Positions 17,881 to 29,577 of a stretch of DNA of 64,000 nt are shown piece by piece. The DNA is from Bacillus pseudomycoides (GTDB taxonomy: Bacteria > Bacillota > Bacilli > Bacillales > Bacillaceae_G), in the NCBI RefSeq assembly GCF_002551005.1, contig NZ_NVOY01000004.1, positions 247,907 through 311,906 of the forward strand. Reading direction: 5' to 3'. The notes under the pieces were generated by a model. The model worked only from the letters and a program-made list of their open reading frames with translations, was not told where the DNA came from and searched no databases. The stretch's first letter is position 1, and every line of letters begins with the position of its first letter. The position numbers were made by a program, and so were the translations under genes.

Positions 17881-18933
17881 TTATTTTTCTTTTCCTGTCT
17901 TCAGTTCAGTCCAGTAACGATCGTAATCTTTTAATTTTCCATCCAAGTCAACAAGCCATTCTGTACGATCTAGCTCTTCTTTTGATAAGAAAATCATATG
18001 ATTCTCTTGATACTCTTTACTGTGAAGAGGACGAGCCTTTTCATTTGGATTACTATATCCAATGGATTCATAGTTTTTCACGCTGACTTTTGGATCCATT
18101 AAATAGTTAATAAATTTCTCTGCAAGCTCTTTATGTTTTGCACCTTTTGGAATTGCTAATGTATCTGCCCAAATTGTGCCACCTTCTTTTGGAACGACAT
18201 ATCCAACATCTTTATTCTCTTTTGCAATGTATGCCGCGTCCCCGGACCATACAGTACCGATCCATGCATCTTCTGTAATAAATTTTTGTTTAATATTATC
18301 TGTATCAAACGCTAATAAATTTGGTAATAATTTTTGAAGATCAGTAAAAGCTGTTTTTAACTCCGCATCATTTGTTGAGTTATTTGAAAACCCATTTTTC
18401 TTCAGCCCCATGCCAAGTACTTCACGAGAATCATTTAGTAATGCGACGTGGCCTTTATATTTTTCATTCCATAAATCAGTCCAACTTGTTGGCGTTTCTT
18501 TCACATATTTTTTATTATAAGCAATGCCCGTTACACCCCATGTATACACGAGCGAATACTTATTTTCTGGATCAAACGGAGGTGTTTTAAAGTTTGAAAC
18601 GAGATTCCCTACATTCGGAATGTTCTTTTTGTCTAATGGCTCTAACAAATCCATTTTTGTCATTGTCTTTACCATATAATCAGACGGTTGAACTAAATCA
18701 TACTTTGCACCGCCTGCTTGTAATTTTGCAAGCATCTCTTCATTACTTGCATACTTATCATAATTCACTTTCACGTTATACTGCTTTTCAAAGTCTTTAA
18801 TGACTTGCTCATCAAAGTTATCAGCCCAGCTGTAAATATTTAATTCTTCTTTCTTTTCGCCGCATCCAGCTAACACTCCAGCAGCAACTCCGAAAGTAAG
18901 TGCTGTACTTGCAACTACTTTCATCCATTTCAT
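17881..18933 (-). CDS. potD: Spermidine/putrescine-binding lipoprotein PotD
   Basis: The 350-residue solute-binding protein starts with a lipoprotein signal ending GVLAGC. It has the PotD features L-N-I-Y-S-W-A-D-N near the N-terminus, Y-D-L-V-Q-P-S-D-Y and W-A-D-T-L-A-I-P-K-G. It is the extracellular receptor of the polyamine ABC transporter. I use the second ATG (18933) because AGGAGG is eight bases away; the first ATG is almost touching it. It is the last gene of potABCD. Confidence 0.92.
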   Translation of the reverse strand: MKWMKVVASTALTFGVAAGVLAGCGEKKEELNIYSWADNFDEQVIKDFEKQYNVKVNYDKYASNEEMLAKLQAGGAKYDLVQPSDYMVKTMTKMDLLEPLDKKNIPNVGNLVSNFKTPPFDPENKYSLVYTWGVTGIAYNKKYVKETPTSWTDLWNEKYKGHVALLNDSREVLGMGLKKNGFSNNSTNDAELKTAFTDLQKLLPNLLAFDTDNIKQKFITEDAWIGTVWSGDAAYIAKENKDVGYVVPKEGGTIWADTLAIPKGAKHKELAEKFINYLMDPKVSVKNYESIGYSNPNEKARPLHSKEYQENHMIFLSKEELDRTEWLVDLDGKLKDYDRYWTELKTGKEK

Positions 18934-18986
18934 TTGCATTCCCTCCTAGTTTGAAGTTAATCATTCATCTTTTACTCGTTCATTTC

Positions 18987-19787
18987 TTATAACGGAAGAT
19001 GGCCGCCTGTATTTTCCTCTCCATCTGTACCTTTGCTACGGAACATTTCAGAAGCAATCATTAATCCGACAATTACAACAATCAAAATGGTAGACAATGC
19101 GTTAATTTCAGGCGATATACCACGTTTCACCATACTGTAAATATACAGAGGCAATGTTGTTGAGCCTGGTCCTGATACGAAGAAACTAATAACAAAGTCA
19201 TCAATCGATAATGTGAATGTCAATAATGCCGCTGAAATAATACCTGGTGCTAGCCCTGGTAGCGTGACATAACGAAACGTTTGCCACGGTGTTGCGCCTA
19301 AATCATTTGCTGCTTCTTCTAAATCGCGTCCCATACCCGAAAGTCTTGCTGATAAAACGACAACGACAAATGAAATACTAAATGTAATATGAGCAATAAT
19401 AATTGTCAATTGCCCAAGTTCAATACCAAGTTGACTAAATAAAATTAAAAGCGATAATCCCATTAAAATATCTGGAATGAGAATTGGTAAATATACAAGT
19501 CCATTAATTGCACCTTCAAAACGATATTTATATCGATGCAAAGCAAGTGCAAATAGCACACCTAACAGTGTCGAGACAATTGTCGTGACAACTGCAATCG
19601 TCAAACTGTTTATAAGTGCATCAATTACATCCTGTTTTTGAAATAAATCTGTATACCAATGAAGCGTAAAGCCTTGCCACTCCGCATTAATACGTGAGTC
19701 ATTAAACGAATACATCATAAGTACCATCATTGGTAAATAAAGAAACAATAAAATTAGCCAAGAATAAGTGACTAAAAACTTTTTCAT
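18987..19787 (-). CDS. potC: Polyamine ABC transporter permease PotC
   Basis: The 266-residue permease has six helices and the EAA loop (LEEAANDLGATPWQTFRYVTLPGLAPG) that contacts PotA. The D-D-F-V-I-S-F-F-V-S-G-P-G motif is typical of PotC. It follows potB by six bases and precedes potD. Confidence 0.93.
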   Translation of the reverse strand: MKKFLVTYSWLILLFLYLPMMVLMMYSFNDSRINAEWQGFTLHWYTDLFQKQDVIDALINSLTIAVVTTIVSTLLGVLFALALHRYKYRFEGAINGLVYLPILIPDILMGLSLLILFSQLGIELGQLTIIIAHITFSISFVVVVLSARLSGMGRDLEEAANDLGATPWQTFRYVTLPGLAPGIISAALLTFTLSIDDFVISFFVSGPGSTTLPLYIYSMVKRGISPEINALSTILIVVIVGLMIASEMFRSKGTDGEENTGGHLPL

Positions 19788-19793
19788 TTTCGT

Positions 19794-20639
19794 TTATTCC
19801 CCTCCGTTTCCATAGTTATATACTTTCGTAGCCCGATAATATAAGTAAATTAACAGAACGGAGAATAACACAACAATCATAGATAACGCTGATCCAAACG
19901 GCCAATCGCGTGCACCTAAAAACTGATTTTGAATCACATTTCCGATTAATGCAACTTTCGAACCACCCATTACGTCTGATACAACGAACATACCAATAGA
20001 TGACACAAATACTAAAATCGACCCTGTCGCAATCCCCGACATCGTCATTGGAATTGTTACATGCCAAAATGCTTTGAGCGGTGTTGCTCCTAAATCATAT
20101 GCCGCTTCTAATTTTCTCTTATCAAGTTGTTCAATCGCTGCATATACAGGCAAAATCATAAATGGTAAGAGTGAATATACCATCCCTAGAATAACAGATG
20201 GTGTATTGTATAGTAAGTTTAAAGGTTCACTAATAATACCTAATTTCAGCAATAACGTATTGACCAGCCCTTGTGAACGTAAAATCACAATCCAAGCATA
20301 TGAGCGGACTAAAAAGTTAATCCAAAACGGGATTGTTGCAAGAAGCAGTAAAAGAGAACGCCATTTACGATCAACAATCGTCACCGTATAGGCGAACGGA
20401 TATCCAATCAATAAACAAAGTACCGTTGTAATAACAGCAATTTTTACTGTTTCCCATAACGTCTCCATATAGAGCGAATCAAATACACGTTTAATATTCT
20501 CTAACGTAAAGCTCATCTCAATTGTTCCATACGTCCCGCGCTGTAAAAATGCAAAAGCTAACACAAACAAGAGAGGGACTAAGAAGAAGATCAACAACCA
20601 GGCAACTGTAGGCAATGCAAGTAATTTCCCTTTTTTCAA
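19794..20639 (-). CDS. potB: Polyamine ABC transporter permease PotB
   Basis: The 281-residue permease has six helices and the EAA loop ([26 protein letters not shown]). It overlaps potA by four bases (ATGA), which implies translational coupling. Confidence 0.93.
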   Translation of the reverse strand: MKKGKLLALPTVAWLLIFFLVPLLFVLAFAFLQRGTYGTIEMSFTLENIKRVFDSLYMETLWETVKIAVITTVLCLLIGYPFAYTVTIVDRKWRSLLLLLATIPFWINFLVRSYAWIVILRSQGLVNTLLLKLGIISEPLNLLYNTPSVILGMVYSLLPFMILPVYAAIEQLDKRKLEAAYDLGATPLKAFWHVTIPMTMSGIATGSILVFVSSIGMFVVSDVMGGSKVALIGNVIQNQFLGARDWPFGSALSMIVVLFSVLLIYLYYRATKVYNYGNGGE

Positions 20640-21619
20640 TTTAAGGTCACCTCATCCTCTTTTTCCCAACCTACAGACACATTGTCACCAATATTCCACT
20701 GCATCGCTTCTTCTGCACTTTGATAGGCCATAAACAACTCGCCTGTTTTCTCATCGCGAATATATAACTTCTCCATATTTCCGACAAATTCAATATCTTC
20801 AATATGACCAAAGTGATATCCCTCATTAGACGAATCTTCCACGGAACGTACTTTCACATTTTCCGGGCGTACTGCTACGTATGTTCCCCCTGTTTGAACA
20901 ATATTATTTTCTCCAATAAACGTCGCAACGAACAACGTTTTTGGCTTATGATAAATTTCTTTTGGCGTTCCAATTTGTTCAATGTGACCTTTGTTCATAA
21001 CCACAATGCGATCACTCATACTCATCGCTTCTTCTTGATCATGCGTCACATATATGAACGTAATACCAAGATTACGTTGTAAGTTTTTCAATTCACGCTG
21101 CAAATCTTTTCGAAGCTTAAAATCTAGTGCTCCTAGCGGCTCATCTAATAGCAACACACGAGGATTATTCACGATTGCACGTGCAATCGCCACGCGCTGC
21201 TGTTGCCCACCAGAAAGTTTAGAAGGTTTCCGATTTCGGAATTCTGTTAACTGTGTTAAACGCATCGCTTCCTCAGCACGCTCTTGTTGCTCTGCTTCAG
21301 AAACCTTTTGCATCTTCAATCCAAAGCGAATATTCTTCTCAACAGTCATATGTGGAAACAGTGCATAATGCTGAAACACTAAGTTCATATGACGTTTATA
21401 TGGGGGTAAATCGTTTATCGTTTCATCATCAAGCGAAATTACACCTTTTGTCGGTTTTTCAAAACCAGCAATCATACGAAGTAACGTCGTTTTCCCACAA
21501 CCACTCGGACCAAGAATCGTTACAAACTCACCTTCTTTAATGTCTAAAGAAAGCGGCGGAATAATAACTTGATCCCCAAAATGTTTTTCTACTGCTTCGA
21601 CTTTAATAATATTTTTCAT
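20636..21619 (-). CDS. potA: Polyamine ABC transporter ATPase PotA
   Basis: The 327-residue ATPase has Walker A (GPSGCGKTT), the Q-loop, signature (LSGGQQQR), Walker B ([11 protein letters not shown]) and the H-loop (YVTHDQEEA), followed by a TOBE domain. It powers uptake by PotBC and starts the potABCD operon. No regulator gene of the PuuR type lies directly upstream in this window. Confidence 0.94.
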   Translation of the reverse strand: MKNIIKVEAVEKHFGDQVIIPPLSLDIKEGEFVTILGPSGCGKTTLLRMIAGFEKPTKGVISLDDETINDLPPYKRHMNLVFQHYALFPHMTVEKNIRFGLKMQKVSEAEQQERAEEAMRLTQLTEFRNRKPSKLSGGQQQRVAIARAIVNNPRVLLLDEPLGALDFKLRKDLQRELKNLQRNLGITFIYVTHDQEEAMSMSDRIVVMNKGHIEQIGTPKEIYHKPKTLFVATFIGENNIVQTGGTYVAVRPENVKVRSVEDSSNEGYHFGHIEDIEFVGNMEKLYIRDEKTGELFMAYQSAEEAMQWNIGDNVSVGWEKEDEVTLN

Positions 21620-21822
21620 CTTCTCTTCCTATCTAGCTCATATTTTTGATATTCATAAATAACCAAGTATTCTATATACAATAACCTTGTTTCAATTTAA
21701 ACAAAAATGATGTTTGACCATGTAATGTAAACGTGATGAATGGTGGGTGCCCACCACTGATAGAAGCTTCACTTTATGTAATATGTTCGGTTTAATTTTA
21801 GACGATACACACCTTGAACAGA

Positions 21823-21850
21823 AAAACCCCTTCGTGTTGAAGGGGCTTTT
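21823..21850 (-). terminator. Terminator of the aldehyde dehydrogenase gene
   Basis: AAAAGCCCCTT / AAGGGGTTTTT on the minus strand, 35 bases after the stop codon. Confidence 0.75.
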
Positions 21851-21884
21851 ATCATACGGACGAACCAATTGATAAACACCATCA

Positions 21885-23252
21885 TCATTTTAACAATTTT
21901 CGGATGAATTTTAAAGCACTTTTTGTAGAAGAATAGCGGATTTTCATATCAAATGCTGTCGATTGAGACAAAATGCTTTTATAATGTGAAAATGTTTGAA
22001 AACTCTGCTCTCCGTGGTAACTCCCCAGTCCACTTTGGCCAACACCGCCAAATGGTAAATACGGCGTTGCTAGATGATATACAACATCATTAATACAACC
22101 GCCTCCATAGGAAATGGATTGCGTTACTTGCTTTTGCACATCTCGTGCTTCAGAGAAAACATATAGTGCAAGCGGTTTCGGATGACTCTGAACAGTTGCT
22201 ATCACATCTTCTATATTCTCATACTCTAATAGTGGTAAAATGGGACCAAAAATCTCATCTTCCATAACAGCATCATTCCACGATACATCTGTAAGTACTG
22301 TAGGTTCAATTAACAATTTATCTGGATCATAATTCCCGCCTACTACAGCCTGTCCATCTCTTAAAAATGAACATAATCTTTCAAAATGCCGCCCGCTCAC
22401 AATTCGAACATACTTTTCATTTTGTAATGGCTTCTCTCCATATTGTTCATGCACAGCTTTTCTCATTTCTTCTATAAATTGATCTTTAATTGAAGAATGA
22501 ACGTATACATAATCAGGTGCCACGCACGTTTGTCCCGCATTTAAAAATTTCCCCCAGACAATTCGCCGCGCTGTAACATCAAGCTTTGCATCTTTATGTA
22601 CAATGCACGGACTTTTGCCGCCAAGCTCAAGTGTAAGGGGCGTTAATTGTTTTGCAGCTGCCTCCATAACAATTTTCCCAACTCCCACACTACCAGTAAA
22701 GAAAATATAATCAAACGGTTCCTTCAGCAAAGCCGTGCTCACCTGGGCGTCGCCTTCTATTACAGCGACAAACTCTGGTGGAAATAACTCCGTTAACATT
22801 TTTGCAAGAACACTAGAAACATTTGGTGTTAACTCTGAAGGTTTTAAGACAACTGTATTTCCAGCCGCAATCGCTCCAACTAATGGGGCGACCGCCAGTT
22901 GAAACGGATAATTCCACGGGGCAATTACTAACGTTACGCCATACGGCTCCGGAATAATTCTCCCTTTTGATCCGATATGAGTCATTGCCGTTTTCACACG
23001 CTTTGGTTTACTCCATTTCGGAAGATTTTTTATCAAAAAAGAAATTTCTTTTAATGTATAGCCAATTTCTGTTGTATACGATTCATGCTCTGATTTATTT
23101 AAATCCAGCTTTAGCGCTTCAAAAATTTCAGACTCATAGCGCTGAATACTTTCATATAACGCTCGCAACTGTTTCTTTCTTTCCTCTATTCCTCTTGTTT
23201 TCCCGCTATAAAAGTAGGATTTTTGTCGTTCCACAATAGAAGCAATCGTCAT
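21885..23252 (-). CDS. NAD(P)-dependent aldehyde dehydrogenase (class 3/YwdH-like)
   Basis: The 455-residue enzyme has the general-base Glu motif (LELGGKSP, about residue 209) and the catalytic Cys motif (LNAGQTCVAPDYV, about residue 243). Its length and the hydrophobic basic C-terminus (S-A-L-K-F-I-R-K-L-L-K) match class 3, membrane-associated fatty or aromatic aldehyde dehydrogenases. It is monocistronic and oriented with the pot operon. Confidence 0.9.
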   Translation of the reverse strand: MTIASIVERQKSYFYSGKTRGIEERKKQLRALYESIQRYESEIFEALKLDLNKSEHESYTTEIGYTLKEISFLIKNLPKWSKPKRVKTAMTHIGSKGRIIPEPYGVTLVIAPWNYPFQLAVAPLVGAIAAGNTVVLKPSELTPNVSSVLAKMLTELFPPEFVAVIEGDAQVSTALLKEPFDYIFFTGSVGVGKIVMEAAAKQLTPLTLELGGKSPCIVHKDAKLDVTARRIVWGKFLNAGQTCVAPDYVYVHSSIKDQFIEEMRKAVHEQYGEKPLQNEKYVRIVSGRHFERLCSFLRDGQAVVGGNYDPDKLLIEPTVLTDVSWNDAVMEDEIFGPILPLLEYENIEDVIATVQSHPKPLALYVFSEARDVQKQVTQSISYGGGCINDVVYHLATPYLPFGGVGQSGLGSYHGEQSFQTFSHYKSILSQSTAFDMKIRYSSTKSALKFIRKLLK

Positions 23253-23382
23253 AAAGCTTCCCCCCCCTTTACTTCATCATATATTATAATACATTTCTTG
23301 TTTTTTCTTATTAAAAATGAACTGACATGTAAAATTTTATTATATATTATTTTATTAATAGATTGAAATGTATGTTCCTATG

Positions 23383-23417
23383 AAAAAAACTGTTGAAAGG
23401 GATTCCCTTCAACAGCT
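23383..23417 (-). terminator. Terminator of inhA copy 1
   Basis: GCTGTTGAAGGGA / TCCCTTTCAACAG on the minus strand is followed by TTTTTTT. The same hairpin recurs after copy 2. Confidence 0.85.
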
Positions 23418-23426
23418 TCTCCATCA

Positions 23427-25814
23427 TTAACGATATAAACGAACTGCACCTGCAGAATTATCATCTGCTTGTCCAACTACTTCAAATTTCAAGCCAAGCT
23501 TCGGTACTTTACGTCCTGCATCTGGGATTAAATCGTTCATATACGATTTAGAATCATCAAACTTCGTTACACCTGGTAACCCTTTGTAATCAAATGTTCC
23601 GCGTGTTTTAGATACAACTTTCCATGCTGGCGTTTGGTTAAAGGAGAACGCAGCGTCTGCGATTTGGAATCGTGTACTATTTTTCACAGTTGGCTTGCCG
23701 TTTAACGTTCCAACAATTGCCTCTGGGTGAGAGTCAACAACCCCTAAGAAACCTTCGCCTGGATGAATACCAACCCAGTTATCTGTGAAGCTAGTGTCTG
23801 CATACCATACAACAAGACCTGTATTATACGGTACACCGCTGCTATATTTTAGCGCTTCATCAGCACCAGTGTAGTTTCTCCACTCTAAATAATAGTTATG
23901 TTTCTTCTTCTCAAAACCGTCTGATGCAACGAAACCGTTTAATTTTAATTTCGCTTCGCCTTCTGCATCATCAGAGAACGCAACATTTCCATCAACAGTT
24001 AATGTCGCATTATCAAGAGTAAAACCGTTTGGTGCTAAACCACCATCTGTAATGTATTCGAATACTAGTTTTACTTTTTGACCTTTAAATTGGCTTAAGT
24101 CATATGACTTATCTACCCATTTACCGTCAGTTGTGTCCACACCATTTTTCACATTCTTTTCGCCAATTCGATCCACTAACGTTTTTGTACCATCTTCTGT
24201 CACTGCATGTACTTCAAGGAAGTCATAACCTGTTTCAATTTCATACAATGATTTGTAATCGAACTTCGCATTTGTTGCATTTGTTAAATCAAACACTGGC
24301 GTTTCTAATGTTGTATGAAGATCATCACCTTTTGTACTATAGTAATATTTCTTACCAAATGCAGGCTGAATACCTTTTACATCTTTATCTGGTAAGTTAA
24401 CGCGAATCAGACCAGGACGAGCTGATTTCGTTACACTTTGATCTAAGTACGTCGCAAAACCGATACCGCGATTTAATTTATCATAGTCAGCCTCTACAAT
24501 ATTTGCCCAGTTTCCACCCATGTTCTTTTGAAAGAACTCTTTGTTTTGCGGAGAGAAACTCGGTGGCGTTGAACCTGCAATTCTACCTGCCCAGCTGCCG
24601 CCGCTCATAACAGACCAAGAGTGAATTGGCTCACCTGATCCAGAATACTTCGTATCATACTCATCTGGAAGACCTAAATCATGACCAAATTCATGTGCGA
24701 ATACACCAACTGCTCCGTCTTCTGGCTCAATTGTATAGTCGTATGCTGCCATTTTACCGCCCCAGTTATCAACCTTTGCCTTCGTTCCATCAATTGGATA
24801 TGGTGCTCCAAGGTTCCAGCGATGTGACCAAATTGCGTCATCACCTAATCTACCACCGCCTCCATCTTGGCCAACTCCAGCGTGAATGACCATCAAGTGA
24901 TCAATAAGACCATCTGGTTCGTTTTTATTTCCATCTCCATTATTGTCATATTGATCGTACTGGTCAAATTCAGATAAATCAATACCACTTTCTACAGCTG
25001 CATTTAATGCCTCTTTTACAAAATCACGAGGTCCTTTTGGTCCTTTATTATCATGACCGCCATCGCCAGCATCTGCACCATAATCCGCTGCTTTACCAGG
25101 AACTGTCAACCACTTTGTTACTGTCCCATCGACTGTATAGCTACCACCAGATTGCTCTTCATAATATTGTTTAAATGTTGGGATTTTTGAACCATCAAAG
25201 AGTGTAAACGGCTCATCACCAAATAACATTTTTTGATAATGTTCTGGATTAAAATCATTTGAATACATATAACCTGGTACTTGATCAATATTGTTATGCT
25301 TAAAGTCAGCAAACTCTACTAGCAATACAAGAACTTTATCTTTACGAACATCCCCATTATATCCTTTTTGCTTCGCTGAACTTGTTGGTACTTTGCCGTT
25401 TAATCCCCCTTTAACCGGCTCTTGCCCAGCTGCTGGCCCTCCAGCAGGTTGATCAGCTTTTTCTTTCGCATCTGCTTTTGCATCTTTAACTTTTTTCAAA
25501 AAGTCAAAAGCTTCTCTCGAGACACTGTCCCCTGCTGCTGGTTCTTTTCCAGCATTTTTGCCTTTTTTCTTCTCTACGTATTTTTCAGCAGCTTTTAATG
25601 TGTCTTCTTTCGACGCAGATTCACTAATGACACCACGTTTCTTGAGCGCGTCTACTAAACGATCCTCTGGAATTAAATTTTCATCAATTGGACTTAAAGC
25701 TCCTACATTAGACGGCGTTGCCGCATAGACAGATTGACTGCCAAACCCAAATGTGCAGCTAAGCACAGCTGTCGCCGCGAGCGTAGACAGCACCTTAAAA
25801 GGCTTTTTCTTCAT
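23427..25814 (-). CDS. inhA: Immune inhibitor A metalloprotease, copy 1
   Basis: The 795-residue secreted M6 peptidase has a signal peptide ending VYAA, a propeptide of about 80-130 residues, the zinc motif [13 protein letters not shown], a downstream Met-turn region ([10 protein letters not shown]) and C-terminal carbohydrate-binding-like domains. InhA-type proteases cleave antibacterial peptides and host proteins. A GGAGG precedes the ATG. The paralogue at 26858-29245 has the same length and is highly similar throughout, with scattered substitutions. B. cereus InhA2 normally follows sinI here; I cannot tell from sequence alone which copy is ancestral. Confidence 0.94.
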   Translation of the reverse strand: MKKKPFKVLSTLAATAVLSCTFGFGSQSVYAATPSNVGALSPIDENLIPEDRLVDALKKRGVISESASKEDTLKAAEKYVEKKKGKNAGKEPAAGDSVSREAFDFLKKVKDAKADAKEKADQPAGGPAAGQEPVKGGLNGKVPTSSAKQKGYNGDVRKDKVLVLLVEFADFKHNNIDQVPGYMYSNDFNPEHYQKMLFGDEPFTLFDGSKIPTFKQYYEEQSGGSYTVDGTVTKWLTVPGKAADYGADAGDGGHDNKGPKGPRDFVKEALNAAVESGIDLSEFDQYDQYDNNGDGNKNEPDGLIDHLMVIHAGVGQDGGGGRLGDDAIWSHRWNLGAPYPIDGTKAKVDNWGGKMAAYDYTIEPEDGAVGVFAHEFGHDLGLPDEYDTKYSGSGEPIHSWSVMSGGSWAGRIAGSTPPSFSPQNKEFFQKNMGGNWANIVEADYDKLNRGIGFATYLDQSVTKSARPGLIRVNLPDKDVKGIQPAFGKKYYYSTKGDDLHTTLETPVFDLTNATNAKFDYKSLYEIETGYDFLEVHAVTEDGTKTLVDRIGEKNVKNGVDTTDGKWVDKSYDLSQFKGQKVKLVFEYITDGGLAPNGFTLDNATLTVDGNVAFSDDAEGEAKLKLNGFVASDGFEKKKHNYYLEWRNYTGADEALKYSSGVPYNTGLVVWYADTSFTDNWVGIHPGEGFLGVVDSHPEAIVGTLNGKPTVKNSTRFQIADAAFSFNQTPAWKVVSKTRGTFDYKGLPGVTKFDDSKSYMNDLIPDAGRKVPKLGLKFEVVGQADDNSAGAVRLYR

Positions 25815-26160
25815 TCCTATTCCTCCCTAACATCAAATAAGTTCCAATATTTTGATAATAAAAAAGATTCAATAATTTTACAATATATTGTCTTAATTTG
25901 TAATATTTTAAAAAAAATCCTTTGTTTCGGATTGATATATATTCGGATTCAACAATGTTTTCAGAAAATATTGATAAAAGTTGATAAAACTATTAAAATT
26001 TCTGTATGTAATTGCAAGATATTAGTCTTGATTGATAAATTTTCTAAAAATATACAAATTTTACATTATTTTAACACGATTTTATTTTTTCATATTATAA
26101 TAGTGTTAATGAATTAGTTTTCTAGCTTTTATAACCGCAATTATTAGGGAGGCGTCATTT
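25815..26160. promoter_or_regulatory. Divergent intergenic region, inhA copy 1 / sinI
   Basis: This 346-base, very AT-rich region carries the divergent promoters of inhA and sinI. The 110 bases next to inhA are clearly similar to those upstream of copy 2; the remainder is longer here than in copy 2. I do not see a convincing PlcR box (TATG ... CATA, 16 bases). Confidence 0.5.
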
Positions 26161-26292
26161 GTGCAAACGGATAACAAAGAAATACTTGATTCAGAATGGA
26201 TTGATTTATTATTAGAAGCTTTAGATATGAATATGACCAGTACAGAGGTATCTAATTTTTTGAAACATGGAAATCAACCCTCACAGAACTAA
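26161..26292 (+). CDS. sinI: SinI, SinR antagonist
   Basis: The 43-residue protein starts at GTG with a GGGAGGCG ribosome-binding site. Its helical core, SEWIDLLLEALDMNMTSTEVSNFL, matches the SinI/SinR dimerisation helix pair, which titrates the repressor SinR and so derepresses biofilm matrix genes. sinR follows 84 bases downstream on the same strand. A degenerate copy lies at 29425-29556. Confidence 0.9.
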   Translation: MQTDNKEILDSEWIDLLLEALDMNMTSTEVSNFLKHGNQPSQN

Positions 26293-26376
26293 CCGACATT
26301 GTTCTTTTTAGAGAAAAATGTGTTATAATAAATTACATCTTAAGTCGAATACATACAGTAAGAAAGGTGCGCTAAT

Positions 26377-26700
26377 ATGATTGGAGAACGTATAAAACGA
26401 CTGCGTCTACAAAGAGGCATCTCCTTAACAGAACTTGCCGAAAAAGCAGGCGTTGCAAAGTCATATATTAGTTCTATTGAACGAAACTTACAAAAAAATC
26501 CTTCGATCCAATTTCTCGAAAAGATTTCTAACGTTCTGCACGTTCCTGTTGATGTACTTCTTCATGATGAACCAACTGAGGAACATACAATGGACTCTGA
26601 GTGGATCAAACTCGTTAAAGAGGCCATGCATTCCGGTGTTTCAAAAGAGCAATTTCGTGAATTTTTAGAGTTTAATAAGTGGAAACAACAAAAAAAATGA
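26377..26700 (+). CDS. sinR: SinR, master repressor of biofilm matrix genes
   Basis: The 107-residue protein has an XRE-type helix-turn-helix (residues about 5-62, MIGERIKRLRLQRGISLTELAEKAGV at its start) and a C-terminal dimerisation helix pair (DSEWIKLVKEAMHSGVSKEQFREFLEF). The tail mirrors the SinI sequence, which explains antagonism by heterodimer formation. Probable SinR sites occur before sipW, calY and the DUF4047-like gene. This is the only intact sinR in the window. Confidence 0.94.
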   Translation: MIGERIKRLRLQRGISLTELAEKAGVAKSYISSIERNLQKNPSIQFLEKISNVLHVPVDVLLHDEPTEEHTMDSEWIKLVKEAMHSGVSKEQFREFLEFNKWKQQKK

Positions 26701-26815
26701 TGCGAGAAGAGTACTTTCAATGAAGGTGCTCTTTTTATTTATTATAAATGCAAATTGAAAAACCGACATCTTTTTTATCAGTGTGGACAGATAAAAAAGA
26801 TGTTCAAACACAAAA

Positions 26816-26851
26816 ACAAGCTGTTGAAAGGAATCCCTTTCAACAGCTTTT
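26816..26851 (-). terminator. Terminator of inhA copy 2
   Basis: The same inverted repeat as after copy 1 (GCTGTTGAAAGG / CCTTTCAACAGC) sits just before the copy 2 stop codon boundary. Confidence 0.8.
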
Positions 26852-26857
26852 CCATTA

Positions 26858-29245
26858 TTAACGATATAAACGAACTGCACCTGCAGAATTATCATCTGCT
26901 TGTCCAACTACTTCAAATTTCAATCCAAGCTTCGGTACTTTACGTCCTGCATCTGGGATTAAATTGTTCATATACGTTTTAGAATCATCAAACTTCGCTA
27001 CACCTGGTAATCCTTTGTAATCAAATGTTCCGCGTGATGGAGATACAACTTTCCACGCTGGCGTTTGGTTAAAGGAGAACGCAGCATCTGCAATTTGATA
27101 TCGTGTGCTATTTGCAACAGATGGTTTGCCATTTAATGTCCCCACAATTGCCTCTGGATGAGAATCAACAACCCCTAAGAATCCATCTCCTGGGTGAACA
27201 CCAACCCAGTTATCTGTGTAACTAGTGTCTGCATACCATACTACAAGACCTGTATTGTACACTGGACCACGACCATGTTTTAATGCTTCATCTGCACCAG
27301 CATAGTTTCTCCACTCTAAATAGTAGTTATGTTTCTTCTTATCAAAACCATCAGATACAACGAAACCGTTTAATTTTAATTTCGCTTCGCCTTCTGCATC
27401 ATCAGAGAACGCAACATTTCCATCAACAGTTAATGTCGCATTATCAAGAGTAAAGCCGTTTGGTGCTAGACCACCATCTGTAATGTATTCGAATACTAGT
27501 TTTACTTTTTGACCTTTAAATTGGCTTAAGTCATATGACTTATCTACCCATTTACCATCTGTTGTGTCCATACCATTCTTCACATTCTTTTCACCAATTC
27601 GATCCACTAACGTTTTCTTACCATCTTCTGTCACTGCATGTACTTCAAGGAAGTCATAACCAGTTTCAATTTCATACAATGATTTGTAATCAAACTTCGC
27701 ATTTCTTGCATTTGTTAAATCAAACACTGGCGTTTCTAATGTCGTATGAAGGTCATCGCCTTTTGTACTATAGTAATATTTCTTACCAAATGCAGGCTGA
27801 ATACCTTTTACATCTTTATCTGGTAAGTTAACACGAATCAGACCAGGACGAGCTGATTTCGTTACACTTTGATCTAAAAATGTTGCATAACCAATACCTT
27901 TATTTAACTTATCATAATCGACTTCAGCAATATTTGCCCAGTCCCCACCAATTGTTTTTTGGAAAAACTCTTTATTTTGCGGCGAGAAGCTTGTTGGTGT
28001 TGTCCCCGCAATGTTACCTGCCCAGCTGCCGCCACTCATAATAGACCAAGATTGAATTGGCTCACCTGCACCAGAATACTTTGTATCATATTCATCTGGA
28101 AGACCTAAATCATGACCATATTCATGTGCGAATACACCAACTGCTCCGTCTTCTGGCTCAACTGTATAATCGTATGCAGCCATTTTGCCGCCCCAGTTAT
28201 CAACTTTTGCCTTCGTTCCATCAATTGGATATACTTTCCCAAGATTCCAGCGATGTGACCAAATTGCGTCATCTCCTAATTTACCACCGCCTGCTTCTTG
28301 ACCAACTCCAGCATGAAGAATCATTAAATGATCAATAAGACCATCTGGTTGATTTTTATTTCCGTCTCCATTTATGTCATATTGATCAAATTGATCAAAC
28401 TCTGATAAATCAAGACCGCTATCTACAGCTGCTTTTAAAGCATCTTTTACAAGATCACGAGGTCCTTTTGGTCCTTTATTATCATGACCGCCATCGCCAG
28501 CATCTGCACCATAATCTGCAGCTTTTCCTGGAACTGTTAACCACTTTGTTACTGTCCCATCGACTGTATAACTACCACCAGATTGCTCTTCATAATATTG
28601 TTTAAATGTTGGGATTTTTGAACCATCAAACAACGTAAACTGCTCATCACCAAATAACATTTTTTGATAATGTTCTTGATTAAAATCGTTTGAATACATA
28701 TAACCCGGTTCTTGATCAATATTGTTATGTTTAAAATCAGCATATTCTACTAGTAATACAAGTACTTTATCTTTACGAACATCACCATTATATTGTTTTT
28801 GCTTCGCTGAACTAGTTGGTACTTTTCCGTTTAATCCCCCTTTAACCGGAGCTTGTCCAGCGGCTGGCCCTTCAGCAGGTTGATTTGCTTTTTCTTTCGC
28901 ATCCGCTTTTGCATCTTTCACTTTTTTCAAAAAGTCAGACGCTTCTTGCGTAACACTATCCCCCGCTGCTGGTTCTTTTCCAGCATTTTCGCCTTTTTTC
29001 TTCTCTACGTATTTTTCAACAGCTTTTAATGTGTCTTCTTTCGACGCAGATTCACTAATTACACCGCGTTTCTTAAGCGCGTCTGCTAAACGATCATCTG
29101 GAATTAAATGATCGTCGATTGGACTTAAAGATCCTCCATTAGACGGTGTTGCCGCATAAACAGATTGACTACCAAACCCAAATGTGCAACTAAGCACAGC
29201 TGTCGCCGCAAGCGTAGACAGCACTTTAAAAGGCTTTTTCTTCAT
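26858..29245 (-). CDS. inhA: Immune inhibitor A metalloprotease, copy 2
   Basis: The 795-residue secreted M6 protease has zinc motif [13 protein letters not shown] and the same signal peptide, propeptide and C-terminal layout as copy 1. Differences are scattered, for example FAHEF to FAHEY and IHSWSV to IQSWSI, and no reading-frame damage is seen. The start at 29245 gives the same N-terminus as copy 1 with GGAGG upstream; an ATG-like start 11 codons earlier lies beyond the ribosome-binding site. Both copies look functional, so dosage or regulatory specialisation is possible. Confidence 0.93.
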   Translation of the reverse strand: MKKKPFKVLSTLAATAVLSCTFGFGSQSVYAATPSNGGSLSPIDDHLIPDDRLADALKKRGVISESASKEDTLKAVEKYVEKKKGENAGKEPAAGDSVTQEASDFLKKVKDAKADAKEKANQPAEGPAAGQAPVKGGLNGKVPTSSAKQKQYNGDVRKDKVLVLLVEYADFKHNNIDQEPGYMYSNDFNQEHYQKMLFGDEQFTLFDGSKIPTFKQYYEEQSGGSYTVDGTVTKWLTVPGKAADYGADAGDGGHDNKGPKGPRDLVKDALKAAVDSGLDLSEFDQFDQYDINGDGNKNQPDGLIDHLMILHAGVGQEAGGGKLGDDAIWSHRWNLGKVYPIDGTKAKVDNWGGKMAAYDYTVEPEDGAVGVFAHEYGHDLGLPDEYDTKYSGAGEPIQSWSIMSGGSWAGNIAGTTPTSFSPQNKEFFQKTIGGDWANIAEVDYDKLNKGIGYATFLDQSVTKSARPGLIRVNLPDKDVKGIQPAFGKKYYYSTKGDDLHTTLETPVFDLTNARNAKFDYKSLYEIETGYDFLEVHAVTEDGKKTLVDRIGEKNVKNGMDTTDGKWVDKSYDLSQFKGQKVKLVFEYITDGGLAPNGFTLDNATLTVDGNVAFSDDAEGEAKLKLNGFVVSDGFDKKKHNYYLEWRNYAGADEALKHGRGPVYNTGLVVWYADTSYTDNWVGVHPGDGFLGVVDSHPEAIVGTLNGKPSVANSTRYQIADAAFSFNQTPAWKVVSPSRGTFDYKGLPGVAKFDDSKTYMNNLIPDAGRKVPKLGLKFEVVGQADDNSAGAVRLYR

Positions 29246-29424
29246 CCCTATTCCTCCCCAAATTAAAATATGTACCAATATTTAGATAATAAAGAAAATT
29301 CTATTATTTTGCAATATATCGTCTCAATTTGTAATATTTTTGAAAAATTACGTTTTTTCTATATGATCATATATATTAATTAAATGATTTTTAGAGAATA
29401 TTGATAAAATAAGGGGCGTCATTT

Positions 29425-29556
29425 GTGCAAACGGATAACAAAGAAATACTTGATTCAGAATGGATTGATTTATTGTAATAAGCTTTAGATATGAATATGA
29501 GTAGTGCGGAAGTATGTAACGTTTTAAGACATGGAAATCAATCATCACAGAGCTAA
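29425..29556 (+). pseudogene. sinI: sinI copy 2, interrupted by two stop codons
   Basis: The GTG start and the first 17 codons match sinI. The next two codons are TAA TAA, where the intact gene has TTA GAA. The sequence then resumes in the same frame (A-L-D-M-N-M-S-S-A-E-V) to the normal stop. The upstream GGGGCG site is slightly changed. The product would be a 17-residue peptide without the dimerisation helices. Confidence 0.9.
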
Positions 29557-29577
29557 CCAACATTGTATTTTAAAAAA

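Larger units (their letters stand above)
23383..26745. repeat. Tandem duplication unit 1: inhA-sinI-sinR
   Basis: This segment runs from the inhA terminator to the sinR terminator (GTACTTTCAATGAAGGTGCTC followed by T-rich sequence). The same order, intergenic sequences and both terminators reappear in the adjacent unit at 26816-29672. Homology covers coding and non-coding DNA, so a tandem duplication is the simplest explanation. Confidence 0.85.

Noticed and set aside
24104-24400. Plus-strand frames inside both inhA genes
   Set aside because: They occur at the same place in both paralogues because of codon bias and have no known features.
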